Part shown: piece by piece, positions 22,509 to 30,904 of the stretch | How the letters are laid out: each line of letters opens with the position of its first letter | Position numbering within the stretch: position 1 is the stretch's first letter | Assembly: GCF_002993335.1 (NCBI RefSeq) | Contig: NZ_PVNS01000006.1 | Span: forward strand, 62,001 to 126,000 | Reading direction: 5' to 3' | Origin: Alkalicoccus urumqiensis | GTDB lineage: Bacteria > Bacillota > Bacilli > Bacillales > Salisediminibacteriaceae | Length of the DNA: 64,000 bases | The notes under the pieces: model-generated | The model's database searches: none | What the model was told of the DNA's origin: nothing | Seen by the model: only the letters and a program-made list of their open reading frames with translations | Made by a program: the position numbers and the translations under genes

Positions 22509-22818
22509 GCGTCATCCGCACATCGATTCGCGTCAATTGTGGTGTGCGCCGCGTCATCCGTGCGTCGGACCGCGTCATTAGAAGAGCCAATCGCGTCACT
22601 GGCACGAGCCCGCGTCAACATGACATGCCAGCGCGTCATTTGGAAAGCCCATCGCGTCAAACTGGCACCGGACCGCGTCAAAGAGGAAACCAGGAATGAA
22701 ACCGCCGGCCGGGAAACCCGGGCCGGCCCTCCACCTGCTCCGAAGCAGGCAGATGGCTGCGCAGCAGCGGTGATTTGGATGGCTTCGTGCCAAAATCGAA
22801 GGGGTTCGTGCCATGAAC
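22509..22818 (+). repeat. Composite array element 3 (B9, linker, A2)
   Basis: CGTCA starts at 22510, 22531, 22552, 22573, 22594, 22613, 22634, 22655 and 22676, exactly the 21,21,21,21,19,21,21,21 step pattern of element 1. The linker (22692-22778) has a GCCGGCCGG/CCGGCCGGC-type stem, CCTGCTCCGAAGCAGG and a GCTGC/GCAGC hairpin. A two-unit type A remnant follows, with GTGCC at 22787 and 22808. Confidence 0.9.
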
Positions 22819-22928
22819 GTCCAAACCCGTAACCCAGCATCCACCGCCGGCCGCACCCCAAGCCGGCCCTCTGCCTCTTCCTTTCTGCCTATTTCCTACA
22901 TAAGTGACAAAAAAAGTCCTGACTTCTC

Positions 22929-22957
22929 TTGCCAGAAGCACCCATTTCTCCTATGAT
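22929..22957 (+). promoter_or_regulatory. Probable sigma-A promoter
   Basis: TTGCCA (22929-22934) and TATGAT (22952-22957) have a 17-bp spacer, about 30 bp before the GTG start at 22988. Confidence 0.75.
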
Positions 22958-22987
22958 GAAACAAGAAATGCAGGAGGAGGGACGAAC

Positions 22988-23635
22988 GTGAGAGACTTCA
23001 TAGTAGGGATCGCTGCGGTGGTGCTTCTCGTCGTACTGCTTCCGGCGCAGGGATCAGCAGAAGAGCGGAGTCTCCGCTTCGTCGAAGGGGAGAGCCGTTT
23101 TTACGATGAGGGCGAAGCGGTGGAGCTGCCGGCGGAGACGGTCGTCCGCGAAACACCGGCCGGAGAAGATCTGTTTATTCCACTCCGCGCCTTCGGCGAA
23201 CACCTCGGCTATACGCTGAACTATCACTCCAACCGCGATGAATATGAGATGACCGGCGAATTTGTCCGGTTCCACTTTGCCGACGGCCGGAGCGAATTCC
23301 GAAGCAGCGGCCCCGACCGGAAATACTCTCTCGGCTCGTACGAACGGATCGGCAACTACCTCATGATTCCGCTGAAGGAAACCGCCGATAACTTAAACAT
23401 GCACGTCCATGAAAACGACGGAGAATATCTCGTGAAGTGGAGGGAAGTAGAGGATCCAGATCTAGTCGGCACGTGTTCCACCGATTTTTATCCGGAAGAT
23501 AAGAGCGGCTTTTTCCCATCCACCGTGAAAGAATGGGAAGCGTCTTTCCCGGAACCGGTCCGCGCCCTTACCAGGCTGAACCGGGATCTCGTTCCATACG
23601 GCACCCTTCACTGCGTGGAGGAACCGACCGAGTAA
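22988..23635 (+). CDS. Secreted copper amine oxidase N-terminal-like (stalk domain) protein
   Basis: A 215-residue exported protein with a signal peptide (residues 1-22, cleavage near QGSAEE). The middle (residues 50-140) has the pattern of the copper amine oxidase N-terminal stalk domain common in secreted Bacillus proteins: FIPLRAFGEHLGYTLNYHSN and later MIPLKETADNLNMHVHEN. No catalytic domain follows, so it is not an oxidase; these stalk domains usually bind the wall or polysaccharide. GTG 22988 follows AGGAGGAGG and sits behind a clear promoter, while the longer frame would start inside that promoter. Confidence 0.7.
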   Translation: MRDFIVGIAAVVLLVVLLPAQGSAEERSLRFVEGESRFYDEGEAVELPAETVVRETPAGEDLFIPLRAFGEHLGYTLNYHSNRDEYEMTGEFVRFHFADGRSEFRSSGPDRKYSLGSYERIGNYLMIPLKETADNLNMHVHENDGEYLVKWREVEDPDLVGTCSTDFYPEDKSGFFPSTVKEWEASFPEPVRALTRLNRDLVPYGTLHCVEEPTE

Positions 23636-24089
23636 GCCGTCCATCCGGGCGGCTTATTCACATTTCCCGGGAAATAGAAACGAAAAGCTGTCACCAATAG
23701 TCCCGGAGTGAACGCAGCGGTTTACTGCTGGAAACGTCGTTTTTCTGACAGGCCCCGAACACACCATCCAGATAATTACCACGTGCCTTGTGAAAACGTC
23801 CTCCATCCAACTTCTGTACCCCTTGATGCTCTAGGTGTAATGAGAATGTAACATTAATAGGCTGCTAAAAGGGGTATAACGTTACTCATATGCTTAGAAA
23901 TACATACGAACAAAGGACTAAAGAATGGTCCCGGAAATGAATATTCTGAAAATAAGACCAAAGCTACTTTTTTCCCCAGCGCCTCCCAGTCAATAATGTA
24001 TATGGACCTTACTATCTGCATAGATCTAGACAATCCCGCATGTATTCCGGACTATTTTTCCAGCGAACTGCGAAACAAGGAGGCCGTTT
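23636..24089 (+). other. Intergenic region, 454 bp
   Basis: No supported gene. An imperfect AGCCG/CGGCT hairpin lies just after the stop at 23635, and CAGCGGTTTACTGCTG forms a small hairpin near 23717. The rest is A+T-rich and probably holds the promoter of the following endopeptidase gene. Confidence 0.5.
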
Positions 24090-26363
24090 ATGACCAGCCG
24101 AACCGCCACAGCGATCGTATCATCCGTGACCGTCACAAGCGCCATGTTTCTCATCCCGTCCGTCACGGAAGCAGCACTAGGAGAACAGACACTCCGGCCG
24201 GGAATGGAACACGCCGACGTTGCCGCACTTCAGGAGAAATTAACGGAAACCGGCCACTACACGAGCCGCATCGACGGCACATACGACCGCCCGACGATCC
24301 AGGCGGTACGTCAGTTTCAAAAAGAGCACCAGCTCACCGCCGACGGCATCACCGGGGCAGAGACATTCGCCGCCCTTCTCGGAAAAACCGCGGAAGCACC
24401 AGCCGAATACATAACCGATCAATCGGCAAAAAAGCTTAACCCGCAGAACACCCTGTCACCAAACACGAGCAGCATCGACGTCAAGCACCTGCAGACAGCA
24501 CTCGGCAAAATCGGATTCTATGAGCCCGAGCACGCCACCGGCCGCTACGGCGCCACCACCGAAAAAGCCGTAAAACGATACCAGCAGGCACGTGGTCTGA
24601 CATCCGACGGAATCGCCGGAAGCACCACCATCCAGCGCTTAAACGACGAAATTGTCCTCTCCCCGACGATGCAGACCGCATCCGCCACATCGACGATCAT
24701 CCGCCTGTGGAACGAAGGCAGCCACGTCAAAGACCTGCAGCGGTCACTCAAAAACGCCGGCCACTACAGCGGAGGCATCACCGGCATCTACGGACCCAAA
24801 TCCGAAGCCGCCGTCAAATCGCTTCAGCAGGCGAACGGCCTCGTCGTCGACGGAATCGCCGGACCGAACACATTCAATGCACTGAAAAAAACGACGCCGT
24901 CCACCAGCACCGGGGGAGCCAGCGGGGCATCGCCTTCATCGGCGTCCAGCGGTCTGATCCGCCTTTGGAGTGAGGGAAGCCACGTGACCTCGCTGCAGAA
25001 AAACCTGCGCTCGCTCGGCTTTTACAATGGCGGAGTTACGGGTATTTTCGGGCCGAAATCGCAGCAGGCACTAAAAGCATTCCAGCAGTCGGCAGGCATC
25101 ACCGTCGACGGAATCGCCGGACCGCAGACGCAGCGGGCGATTGAACAGAAAGAAGCAGCAAAGAAAGAGCCGGCACCGGATACACCCACGGCCGGCGCCT
25201 CGTCAACAAGCACATCCACGCCGAGCATGCTCCGTCTCTGGGCGACAGGCAGTGCCGTACGTACGCTTCAGGAAGATTTGAAGCGGCTCGGCCACTACAG
25301 CGGGGGCGCGTCCGGTACGCTCGGGCCGAAAACCGAAGCGGGAGTTAAAGACTTCCAGCGTGCGATGGGACTGACCGTTGACGGCATCGCAGGGCCTAAG
25401 ACACTGCAGGCGGTGCAGTCCGCAAAAGATACGAGCAGCAATACGAGCGAAACGCCGGGAAGCAGTGCAGGCTCCGGAAACTCCGGAGGCGGCAGCACCG
25501 GCCAGACGAGCGACGGTATGCTCCGTCTCTGGTCGAGCGGAGAGGCGGTAAAGACACTTCAGGAAAACTTAAAACGTCTCGGCCATTACTCCGGCGGCAT
25601 TTCCGGCACACTCGGACCGAAAACGGAAGAAGCGCTGAAGGCATTTCAGCGCACTGCAGGGATCACCGTTGACGGCATCGCAGGACCGCAGACGCAGCGC
25701 GCTATCAGCGGCGCGCCTTCCGGCGGAAACACCGGATCGGCCGATGTGCTCCTGAAGCCCGGAACGAGAAGCGACAGCGTCCGCGAACTGCAGGACCGCT
25801 TAAAAGCAGCCGGCTTTTTCAGCGGGCAGTCGACCGGCTACTACGGCGATGTTACGAAGAAAGCAGTGACGGATTTTCAGAAAAAATGGAGCCTTGTCTC
25901 CGACGGCCTCGTCACACAGAAAACATGGGAGAAGCTCGAGGAAGTCTCGAGCATCTATCTTGAAGATGCGGTCAAGCCGGATAACAGTTCCGGCTCCGGA
26001 AGCTTCAACGCCATCAATCTGATTGCGGACGCCTCTGAACTGATCGGCATCCCGTATCTATGGGGCGGTACGACGACGTCCGGTTTCGACTGCAGCGGCT
26101 TTATTCAGTACGTCTTTAAACAGAACGGCAAAAACCTGCCGCGCACCGCAGCGGAGCAGTACAATGCCAGCACCTCGGTATCTGAGCCGCGCGTCGGCGA
26201 CCTCGTCTTCTTTGAAACATACCGTCCGGGCCCGTCCCATAACGGTATCTATATCGGCGGCGGCCAGTTCATCCACTCTGGCAGCTCCACCGGCGTCACC
26301 ATCGCCAGCATGAGCTCCAGCTACTGGAGCGAACGCTACCTGGGCGCCCGCCGCCTCAAGTAA
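24090..26363 (+). CDS. Secreted NlpC/P60 endopeptidase with multiple peptidoglycan-binding domains
   Basis: A 757-residue exported enzyme. After a signal peptide (residues 1-30) come seven PG_binding_1-like repeats, recognisable by recurring GITVDGIAGPQTQRAI-type segments, separated by Ser/Thr/Gly linkers. The C-terminal NlpC/P60 domain (residues 640-757) has the catalytic Cys668 in FDCSGF and His717 in SHNG, and would cleave peptide stems such as D-Glu-m-Dap. The number of binding repeats is unusually high, and strong similarity among them suggests recent duplication. ATG 24090 follows AAGGAGG. Confidence 0.93.
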   Translation: MTSRTATAIVSSVTVTSAMFLIPSVTEAALGEQTLRPGMEHADVAALQEKLTETGHYTSRIDGTYDRPTIQAVRQFQKEHQLTADGITGAETFAALLGKTAEAPAEYITDQSAKKLNPQNTLSPNTSSIDVKHLQTALGKIGFYEPEHATGRYGATTEKAVKRYQQARGLTSDGIAGSTTIQRLNDEIVLSPTMQTASATSTIIRLWNEGSHVKDLQRSLKNAGHYSGGITGIYGPKSEAAVKSLQQANGLVVDGIAGPNTFNALKKTTPSTSTGGASGASPSSASSGLIRLWSEGSHVTSLQKNLRSLGFYNGGVTGIFGPKSQQALKAFQQSAGITVDGIAGPQTQRAIEQKEAAKKEPAPDTPTAGASSTSTSTPSMLRLWATGSAVRTLQEDLKRLGHYSGGASGTLGPKTEAGVKDFQRAMGLTVDGIAGPKTLQAVQSAKDTSSNTSETPGSSAGSGNSGGGSTGQTSDGMLRLWSSGEAVKTLQENLKRLGHYSGGISGTLGPKTEEALKAFQRTAGITVDGIAGPQTQRAISGAPSGGNTGSADVLLKPGTRSDSVRELQDRLKAAGFFSGQSTGYYGDVTKKAVTDFQKKWSLVSDGLVTQKTWEKLEEVSSIYLEDAVKPDNSSGSGSFNAINLIADASELIGIPYLWGGTTTSGFDCSGFIQYVFKQNGKNLPRTAAEQYNASTSVSEPRVGDLVFFETYRPGPSHNGIYIGGGQFIHSGSSTGVTIASMSSSYWSERYLGARRLK

Positions 26364-26386
26364 ACACCGCCTCGGCGGTGTTTTTT
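26364..26386 (+). terminator. Terminator of the NlpC/P60 gene
   Basis: ACACCGCC, TCG loop, GGCGGTGT, then TTTTTTG, directly after the stop codon. Confidence 0.92.
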
Positions 26387-26442
26387 GTTTGGGCAGAGGC
26401 CGGGGTTTTACGGCTGGCGGCACCTTTTCTCGTTTCGCCGGC

Positions 26443-26841
26443 TGACGCGGTCCGGTTCTGTTTTGATGCGGTACACCGCTCGAATGATGCACGGCGGACT
26501 GCTTTTGACGCGGACGTGGGCCAATGACGCGATCGGCTCTCTTATTGACGCGGTCCGTTCCGGAAATGACGCGCCGCACACCTCCGTTGACGCGAAACAC
26601 ACGTAAAATGACGCGGCGCCTCTCGAGAAAACCTAAATCACCGCTGCTCTGCAGCCCTCTGCCTGCTCCGGAGCCGGTGAAGGGCCGGCCGGTGTTTTCC
26701 GGCCGGCGGTAGATGATGGGTTCGGATGTTCGTGGCACGGTCGTGTTCTGTTTTGACACGAAACCGCTGCGTCCTGGCACGCAGTGCGCCGCTTTTGGCA
26801 CGAAATTTCATCTATGGCACGAAACCCGCCGTCCGTGGCAC
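26443..26841 (-). repeat. Composite array element 4, reverse orientation (A6, linker, B9)
   Basis: Read on the minus strand, this is a type A array followed by a linker and a type B array. On the plus strand TGGCAC starts at 26733, 26754 (TGACAC), 26775, 26796, 26815 and 26836 (steps 21,21,21,19,21). TGACG/TGATG starts at 26443, 26464, 26485, 26506, 26525, 26546, 26567, 26588 and 26609 (steps 21,21,21,19,21,21,21,21). The linker (about 26636-26715) has the same order of hairpins as in element 1, inverted. Confidence 0.9.
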
Positions 26842-26990
26842 GAACCAATGAAACTGCGGGCAGAAATACGCCCGCCTCTGCGTAAACCAGTATTTGCTCA
26901 CCAATGAGCAATCGGCTTTTCTCCTAGGCATACCCCTGTTATACTAATCACTATAACGTACTAAGCGTTAATTTGAGGGGGAGTTTTGTG

Positions 26991-27563
26991 GTGAAGGGTC
27001 TTGTGACGGTGGCCGGTGCTGCGCTGCTGATGCTGTCGGCGTGTACTTCATCTGAATCGGAATCAGAAGAAATACAGGCTTTTTCACCTGCCGCATATGA
27101 GGTGCTCCAGGAGGCAGAGCGGCATACCGGTACGCCGTACGAGTTCGGCGGCGATGCGACGGAGGCGTTTGACTGCTCCGGCTTCGTGCAGCACGTGTTT
27201 GAGGAAAACGGCGTTGATCTGCCCCGGGTTTCCCGGGACCAGGCGCAGGAGGGCATGTTTGTGACCCGGGACAACCTGCAGCCGGGGGACGTTGTTTTTT
27301 ACCAGAACACGTGGCGTGAGGGCGTGAGCCACAACGGCATCTATATTGGAAACAACCATATGATCCACGCCTCACGCTCCGAAGGGGTTACCGTCATTTC
27401 GATGGACGACGATTTCTGGGAACCAAAGTACCACTCCGCACGCCGGATACTGCCGGAAGGATCCGGCATCGCACTCGATGCGGCAGAACCGACCGCATTT
27501 CTACTTCAGAGAACGCTCACCCGGCTCTACGCCGAACAGCAGCGCTCTGAAACCGACGCGTAA
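26991..27563 (+). CDS. NlpC/P60 family lipoprotein endopeptidase
   Basis: A 190-residue protein with signal and lipobox LSAC, then a single NlpC/P60 domain: Cys62 in FDCSGF, His114 in SHNG and HAS near residue 126. It would be anchored to the outer face of the membrane and cut peptidoglycan stems. I choose GTG 26991, because the GGGGGAG at 26977-26983 then has a seven-base gap; GTG 26988 is also possible and TTG 26973 is too far upstream. It is a close relative of the SLH-bearing enzyme at 27881. A last segment of about 40 residues is not part of the domain. Confidence 0.9.
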   Translation: MKGLVTVAGAALLMLSACTSSESESEEIQAFSPAAYEVLQEAERHTGTPYEFGGDATEAFDCSGFVQHVFEENGVDLPRVSRDQAQEGMFVTRDNLQPGDVVFYQNTWREGVSHNGIYIGNNHMIHASRSEGVTVISMDDDFWEPKYHSARRILPEGSGIALDAAEPTAFLLQRTLTRLYAEQQRSETDA

Positions 27564-27564
27564 A

Positions 27565-27605
27565 ACAGACCTGCAGAGGCATTTGCTTCTGCAGGTCTGT
27601 TTCGT
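27565..27605 (+). terminator. Terminator of the NlpC/P60 lipoprotein gene
   Basis: ACAGACCTGCAGA pairs with TCTGCAGGTCTGT (27588-27600), followed by TTCGTCTTTC. Confidence 0.85.
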
Positions 27606-27880
27606 CTTTCTCCGGAAAAAGTCCCCGGAAGGAAACGATTTCCGCTCTTATTACATACCTAAGCCGGGATCACGCGCCAAACATCCGGCGGAAAACCTAA
27701 ATTAGCGCGGGGACTAATTCACTGGAACACTGCTGTGACGCGCTAAAATCGTGGTGTTTTTCACAAGGATGTTATGTAACAATAATGTAATTCGTCCGTT
27801 ACGGTATTCTTTCCCGCGCTTTGCTACACTTCTTCATGGGACAAAACATTTTGTACAAAAATAGTAAGGGGTGTTGGAAA

Positions 27881-28909
27881 GTGAGAAAGTGGTGGTTTTC
27901 CTTTCTGGCAGCGCTGATGATGACCTCTGTGTTCACGTGGGACATGAACCAGACATCGGCGGCGTCAGGACAGGGTATTGTGCAGGAAGCACACAACTAT
28001 ATGGGAACGCCGTATTCGTTCGGCGGGGACACGCCGGCAGCATTTGACTGCTCCGGATTCGTCCAGCATGTGTATGAACAATTCGGCATCGATCTGCCGC
28101 GGACATCGCGGGATCAGGCCAATGCAGGTACGTACGTCGCGAAATCGGATCTGCGTCCGGGAGACATCGTCTTCTACCAGGGTACGTGGCGCGACGGCGT
28201 TAGTCATAACGGAATCTACATCGGCAACAATCAGATGATCCATGCATCGCGTTCACGCGGCGTGTCGGTCGTTTCGCTCGACAATTCCTACTGGGCGCCG
28301 AAGTATCACTCCGCGCGCCGCATTATCTCCGGCTCCTCGCAGGAAGTTGCGGGCGTGCAGGAATCCTTTGAGGAGCTTCCGGCCGGGCAGTATCACGACG
28401 TGGCATCGAATCACTGGGCGCACGGCGCGATCCAGGAACTCGGCGAAAGCGGCGTCATCGCAGGCCACAGCAACTGGCACTTCCTGCCGAATGACAGCAT
28501 CAGCCGCGCTGAAGCCGCCGCGCTTCTGAACCGGCAGCTGAAACTCGGATCCGGCGGCAGCCTGCCGTTTAACGATGTCTCCAGCAGCACCTTCGCGTCC
28601 GGCGATATTGCCTCTGTCACCGCAGCCGGCGTCATGGGCGGCTACGAAGACGGATCCTTCCGTCCGACCGAGCCGATCACACGCGCCGAAATCGCGACCA
28701 TGTTCGACCGGGCCTTCAACTGGAAAACGACGCCGTCAGGGAACGCATCGTTCTCCGATGTGTCGAGCTCCAGCTGGGCGGCACCGCACATCTCAAGGCT
28801 TGCATCCATCGATCAGGTGAGCGGCTACGAAGACGGTACCTTCCGGCCCGATCAGAATATGACACGAGCAGAATTCGCTTCGGTACTTCACCGCGCGATT
28901 CATCAATAA
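27881..28909 (+). CDS. NlpC/P60 endopeptidase with three SLH domains
   Basis: A 342-residue exported enzyme: signal peptide (residues 1-30), NlpC/P60 domain (35-150; Cys57 in FDCSGF and His109 in SHNG), then three SLH repeats (about 170-225, 226-282, 283-342) with motifs such as GGYEDGSFRPTEPITRAE and SGYEDGTFRPDQNMTRAE. SLH domains bind pyruvylated secondary wall polymer, so the enzyme is held at the wall. The start GTG 27881 gives a normal signal peptide; the 60 bases of open frame before it have no ribosome binding site. The 317-bp upstream gap holds only the previous terminator. Confidence 0.93.
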   Translation: MRKWWFSFLAALMMTSVFTWDMNQTSAASGQGIVQEAHNYMGTPYSFGGDTPAAFDCSGFVQHVYEQFGIDLPRTSRDQANAGTYVAKSDLRPGDIVFYQGTWRDGVSHNGIYIGNNQMIHASRSRGVSVVSLDNSYWAPKYHSARRIISGSSQEVAGVQESFEELPAGQYHDVASNHWAHGAIQELGESGVIAGHSNWHFLPNDSISRAEAAALLNRQLKLGSGGSLPFNDVSSSTFASGDIASVTAAGVMGGYEDGSFRPTEPITRAEIATMFDRAFNWKTTPSGNASFSDVSSSSWAAPHISRLASIDQVSGYEDGTFRPDQNMTRAEFASVLHRAIHQ

Positions 28910-28913
28910 ACAC

Positions 28914-29075
28914 AAAAAAGGCGATGATACACCCTGGGACGGGGATGTACATCGCCTTTTTTGCTGCCGAAATACTAAGTATTCAGGCTCTATCATATAG
29001 ATAGGGGGGGGAGAGATGAAAGTGGTGGTTTCAACTCCTAGTAGAAGTGTACCCCGGAGGAAACCGGAGTAAACA
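28914..29075 (+). ncRNA. Structured repeat element, copy 1
   Basis: Begins with the hairpin GGCGATG/CATCGCC extended by TACA/TGTA around a CCTGGGACGGGG loop, then TTTTTT (28915-28962), so it also works as a terminator for the gene before it. ATACTAAGTAT, AGGGGGGGGAGAGATGAAAG and GTGGTGGTTTCAACTC follow, and finally GTGTACCCC with a CCGGAGGAAACCGG hairpin. The same order of blocks occurs three more times by 30058. Confidence 0.7.
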
Positions 29076-29111
29076 TAAGAATAATATTTTGTAGAGAAAA
29101 GTTTTCAGGGA

Positions 29112-29425
29112 TGAAGCAGATGGCTGCGCAGCAGCGGTTATTTGGATTGGATCGTGCCACGAACAGCGGATTTCGTGCCGCGGAGCGACGGTTTCGTGCC
29201 AGAATCGAGTACGATCGTGCCAACTAAAAAATATCGTGCCAAAAACGGTGCGCCGTGTGCCAGAACGCAGCGGTTTCGTGCCAAAACAGAACAAGCTCGT
29301 GCCACGAACCTCCAAGCCCGCAATCCACCGCCGGCCGGAAGAGCCGGCCGGCCACCACCTGCTACGGAGCGGGTCAGATGGCTGCGGAGCAGCGGTCACC
29401 CGGTTTTCAGGATGGTGCCACGAAC
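29112..29425 (+). repeat. Composite array element 5 (partial linker, A8, linker, A1)
   Basis: A truncated linker (29112-29146, GCAGATGGCTGCGCAGCAGC...) precedes a full type A array with GTGCC at 29154, 29175, 29196, 29217, 29236, 29257, 29278 and 29299 (steps 21,21,21,19,21,21,21). A second linker (29324-29400) has GCCGGCCGG/CCGGCCGGC and GCTGC-GGA-GCAGC stems, and a single unit GTGCCACGAAC ends the element at 29415. It sits between copies 1 and 2 of the structured repeat. Confidence 0.9.
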
Positions 29426-29441
29426 CGCGCTCCTGAAAACA

Positions 29442-29632
29442 TAAAAAAACCGCAGCGTCTAAGCGCTGCGGGGCGAGCTGCAGAAAGAGCGGTCATGCGC
29501 TCTGGGACGGGAGCTCATGCCGCTCTTCCTGTCGCCTGGATACTAAGTATGCAGGCATTTTTAAGGGGGAGAGATGAAAGTGGTGGGTTTCAACTCTCAC
29601 CTTTCATGTACCCGCTCTGCTGGAAATAAAAC
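29442..29632 (+). ncRNA. Structured repeat element, copy 2
   Basis: Starts with a CCGCAGCG/CGCTGCGG hairpin, then AAGAGCGG/CCGCTCTT with inner CATG/CATG around the loop CTCTGGGACGGGAG. ATACTAAGTAT, AGGGGGAGAGATGAAAGTGG, GGTTTCAACTC and a GTACCC end follow. The stem bases differ from copy 1 but still pair, while the loop is kept. Confidence 0.7.
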
Positions 29633-29661
29633 GTAGAAAACCGGGAGAATACCTGTCTTTT

Positions 29662-29815
29662 TTCAAAAAAATCGGCGCACACTCTGGGACAGGAGTGTAC
29701 GCCGCTTCGCCTCATACATTAAGTATACAGGCAAAAAAATAGGGGGAGAGATGAAAGTGGTGGGTTTCAACTCTTAGTAAAGGTGTACCCGGCAGAAACT
29801 CTCCGTAAACATCTA
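29662..29815 (+). ncRNA. Structured repeat element, copy 3
   Basis: Stem CGGCG/CGCCG with inner ACACTC/GAGTGT around the loop TGGGACAG (29667-29706), then ATTAAGTATACAGGC, AGGGGGAGAGATGAAAGTGG, GGTTTCAACTCTTAGTA and GTGTACCC. Same order of blocks as the other copies. Confidence 0.7.
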
Positions 29816-29892
29816 ATCAGGAAAAAACATGGAGAATTTCCGGGTCGAAAGCGAAAACGAGCCTGTAAGTCATGCTATCTTGACACAGACAT

Positions 29893-30058
29893 ACGAAAAA
29901 GGCAGCGATACACCCTGGGACGGGGGTGCATGCTGCCTTTTCCGCTGCTTGGAACACCTAAGTATTCGAAGCTCTATCAAAATGATAGGGGGGAGAGATG
30001 AAAGTGGTGGTTTCAGCTCTTAGTAAATGTGTACCCCATAAGGCCCGGACAGTAAACA
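29893..30058 (+). ncRNA. Structured repeat element, copy 4
   Basis: Stem AAGGCAGC/GCTGCCTT with inner ACACCC/GGGTGC around CTGGGACGG, then CTAAGTATTC, AGGGGGGAGAGATGAAAG, GTGGTGGTTTCAGCTC, TTAGTAAATGTGTACCCC and GTAAACAT. It is the most similar to copy 1. Confidence 0.7.
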
Positions 30059-30106
30059 TAAAAATGAAAAAAGAAATATTTCTTTTCAAATAACCGGAAC
30101 GTGCGT

Positions 30107-30220
30107 TATACTGTATTTAATTGGTTGATAGGTATCTGCCGGTCCTCCTTTTTACGGTAGATATATCACTAAAGTAAACGCGGGCCAGTCTGCTGTATAA
30201 GCAGGCTGGTCAATTTTTTG
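30107..30220 (+). ncRNA. Candidate small RNA with an anti-Shine-Dalgarno loop
   Basis: TATACT (30107-30112) is a good -10 box with a poor -35 (TTTTCA). About ten bases later a predicted RNA of some 100 nt starts. It folds into a TATCTGCCG/CGGTAGATA hairpin whose loop reads GTCCTCCTTTTTA, and ends in a strong terminator CCAGTCTGC/GCAGGCTGG (30184-30209) followed by TTTTTT. The CCTCC loop is complementary to ribosome binding sites, as in C-rich-loop sRNAs of Gram-positive bacteria. No ORF with a ribosome binding site fits here. Confidence 0.5.
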
Positions 30221-30904
30221 GGAGAAAACGCGGCGCGGGAAGAAAAGACCTATCCGCGGAGACCATCCATATGTGTGCCCGTTAAGGACGTCGTTTTCCT
30301 GATTCTGGGTCGGATGGAAGGGGCAGGGGCGATGGTGTGTGTGTGAATGTTACACAAGTGTATCAGTAATTGCCTGAAACCTACGGCGGCAAGGGATCTG
30401 CACATTACCGGAGCGTGACAAAAAATACGCCATCCGGCTCATAAGAAAAGCTAAAATTCTATGATAAACTTACGTTGCATTGTGAGAGGTACATAGCGAG
30501 CCCGCAGCTGCAGCAGACATTCTGCAGCCGAGATGCCTGCGTCCAATCATGTTTATATAAGGACGGTCAACTGCTGCGCGTCAGCCATGGACGCGGTGGA
30601 ACGACGATGTGACGATCAGCTGAGATCGCCCTTCGTAGACACTACGCCTGACCGGCGCAGGATATCCGCGGGACGATGAATTCAAGACTCCGGCCAGTAA
30701 TAGAAGATGATGCATTCCGTTGTGCGTATTGCCCAATGACCTGCAAATCTTGACTCTGCGCACACGGCAAGCAGAATGTGTGCACAAACCGTAGTATACC
30801 GATCAGGGAAGTCTTGTTTTCAAAAGCCCGCAGGCTGCAGAATGCGCGCGGGTTCGCTGGGTATCTTTCCTCTGCACAAATAGACGATGGGGAGAGAAGC
30901 ATTC
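30221..30904 (+). other. Long region without a recognised gene
   Basis: About 680 bp between the sRNA candidate and the amidase gene. Short ORFs lack ribosome binding sites. It contains the 14-mer GGACGTCGTTTTCC at 30286-30299, identical to the one in the atpD-atpC spacer, and a TGCAGC-rich stretch near 30505-30535 that could form a hairpin. The promoter of the amidase gene should be here, but I cannot place it. Confidence 0.5.
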
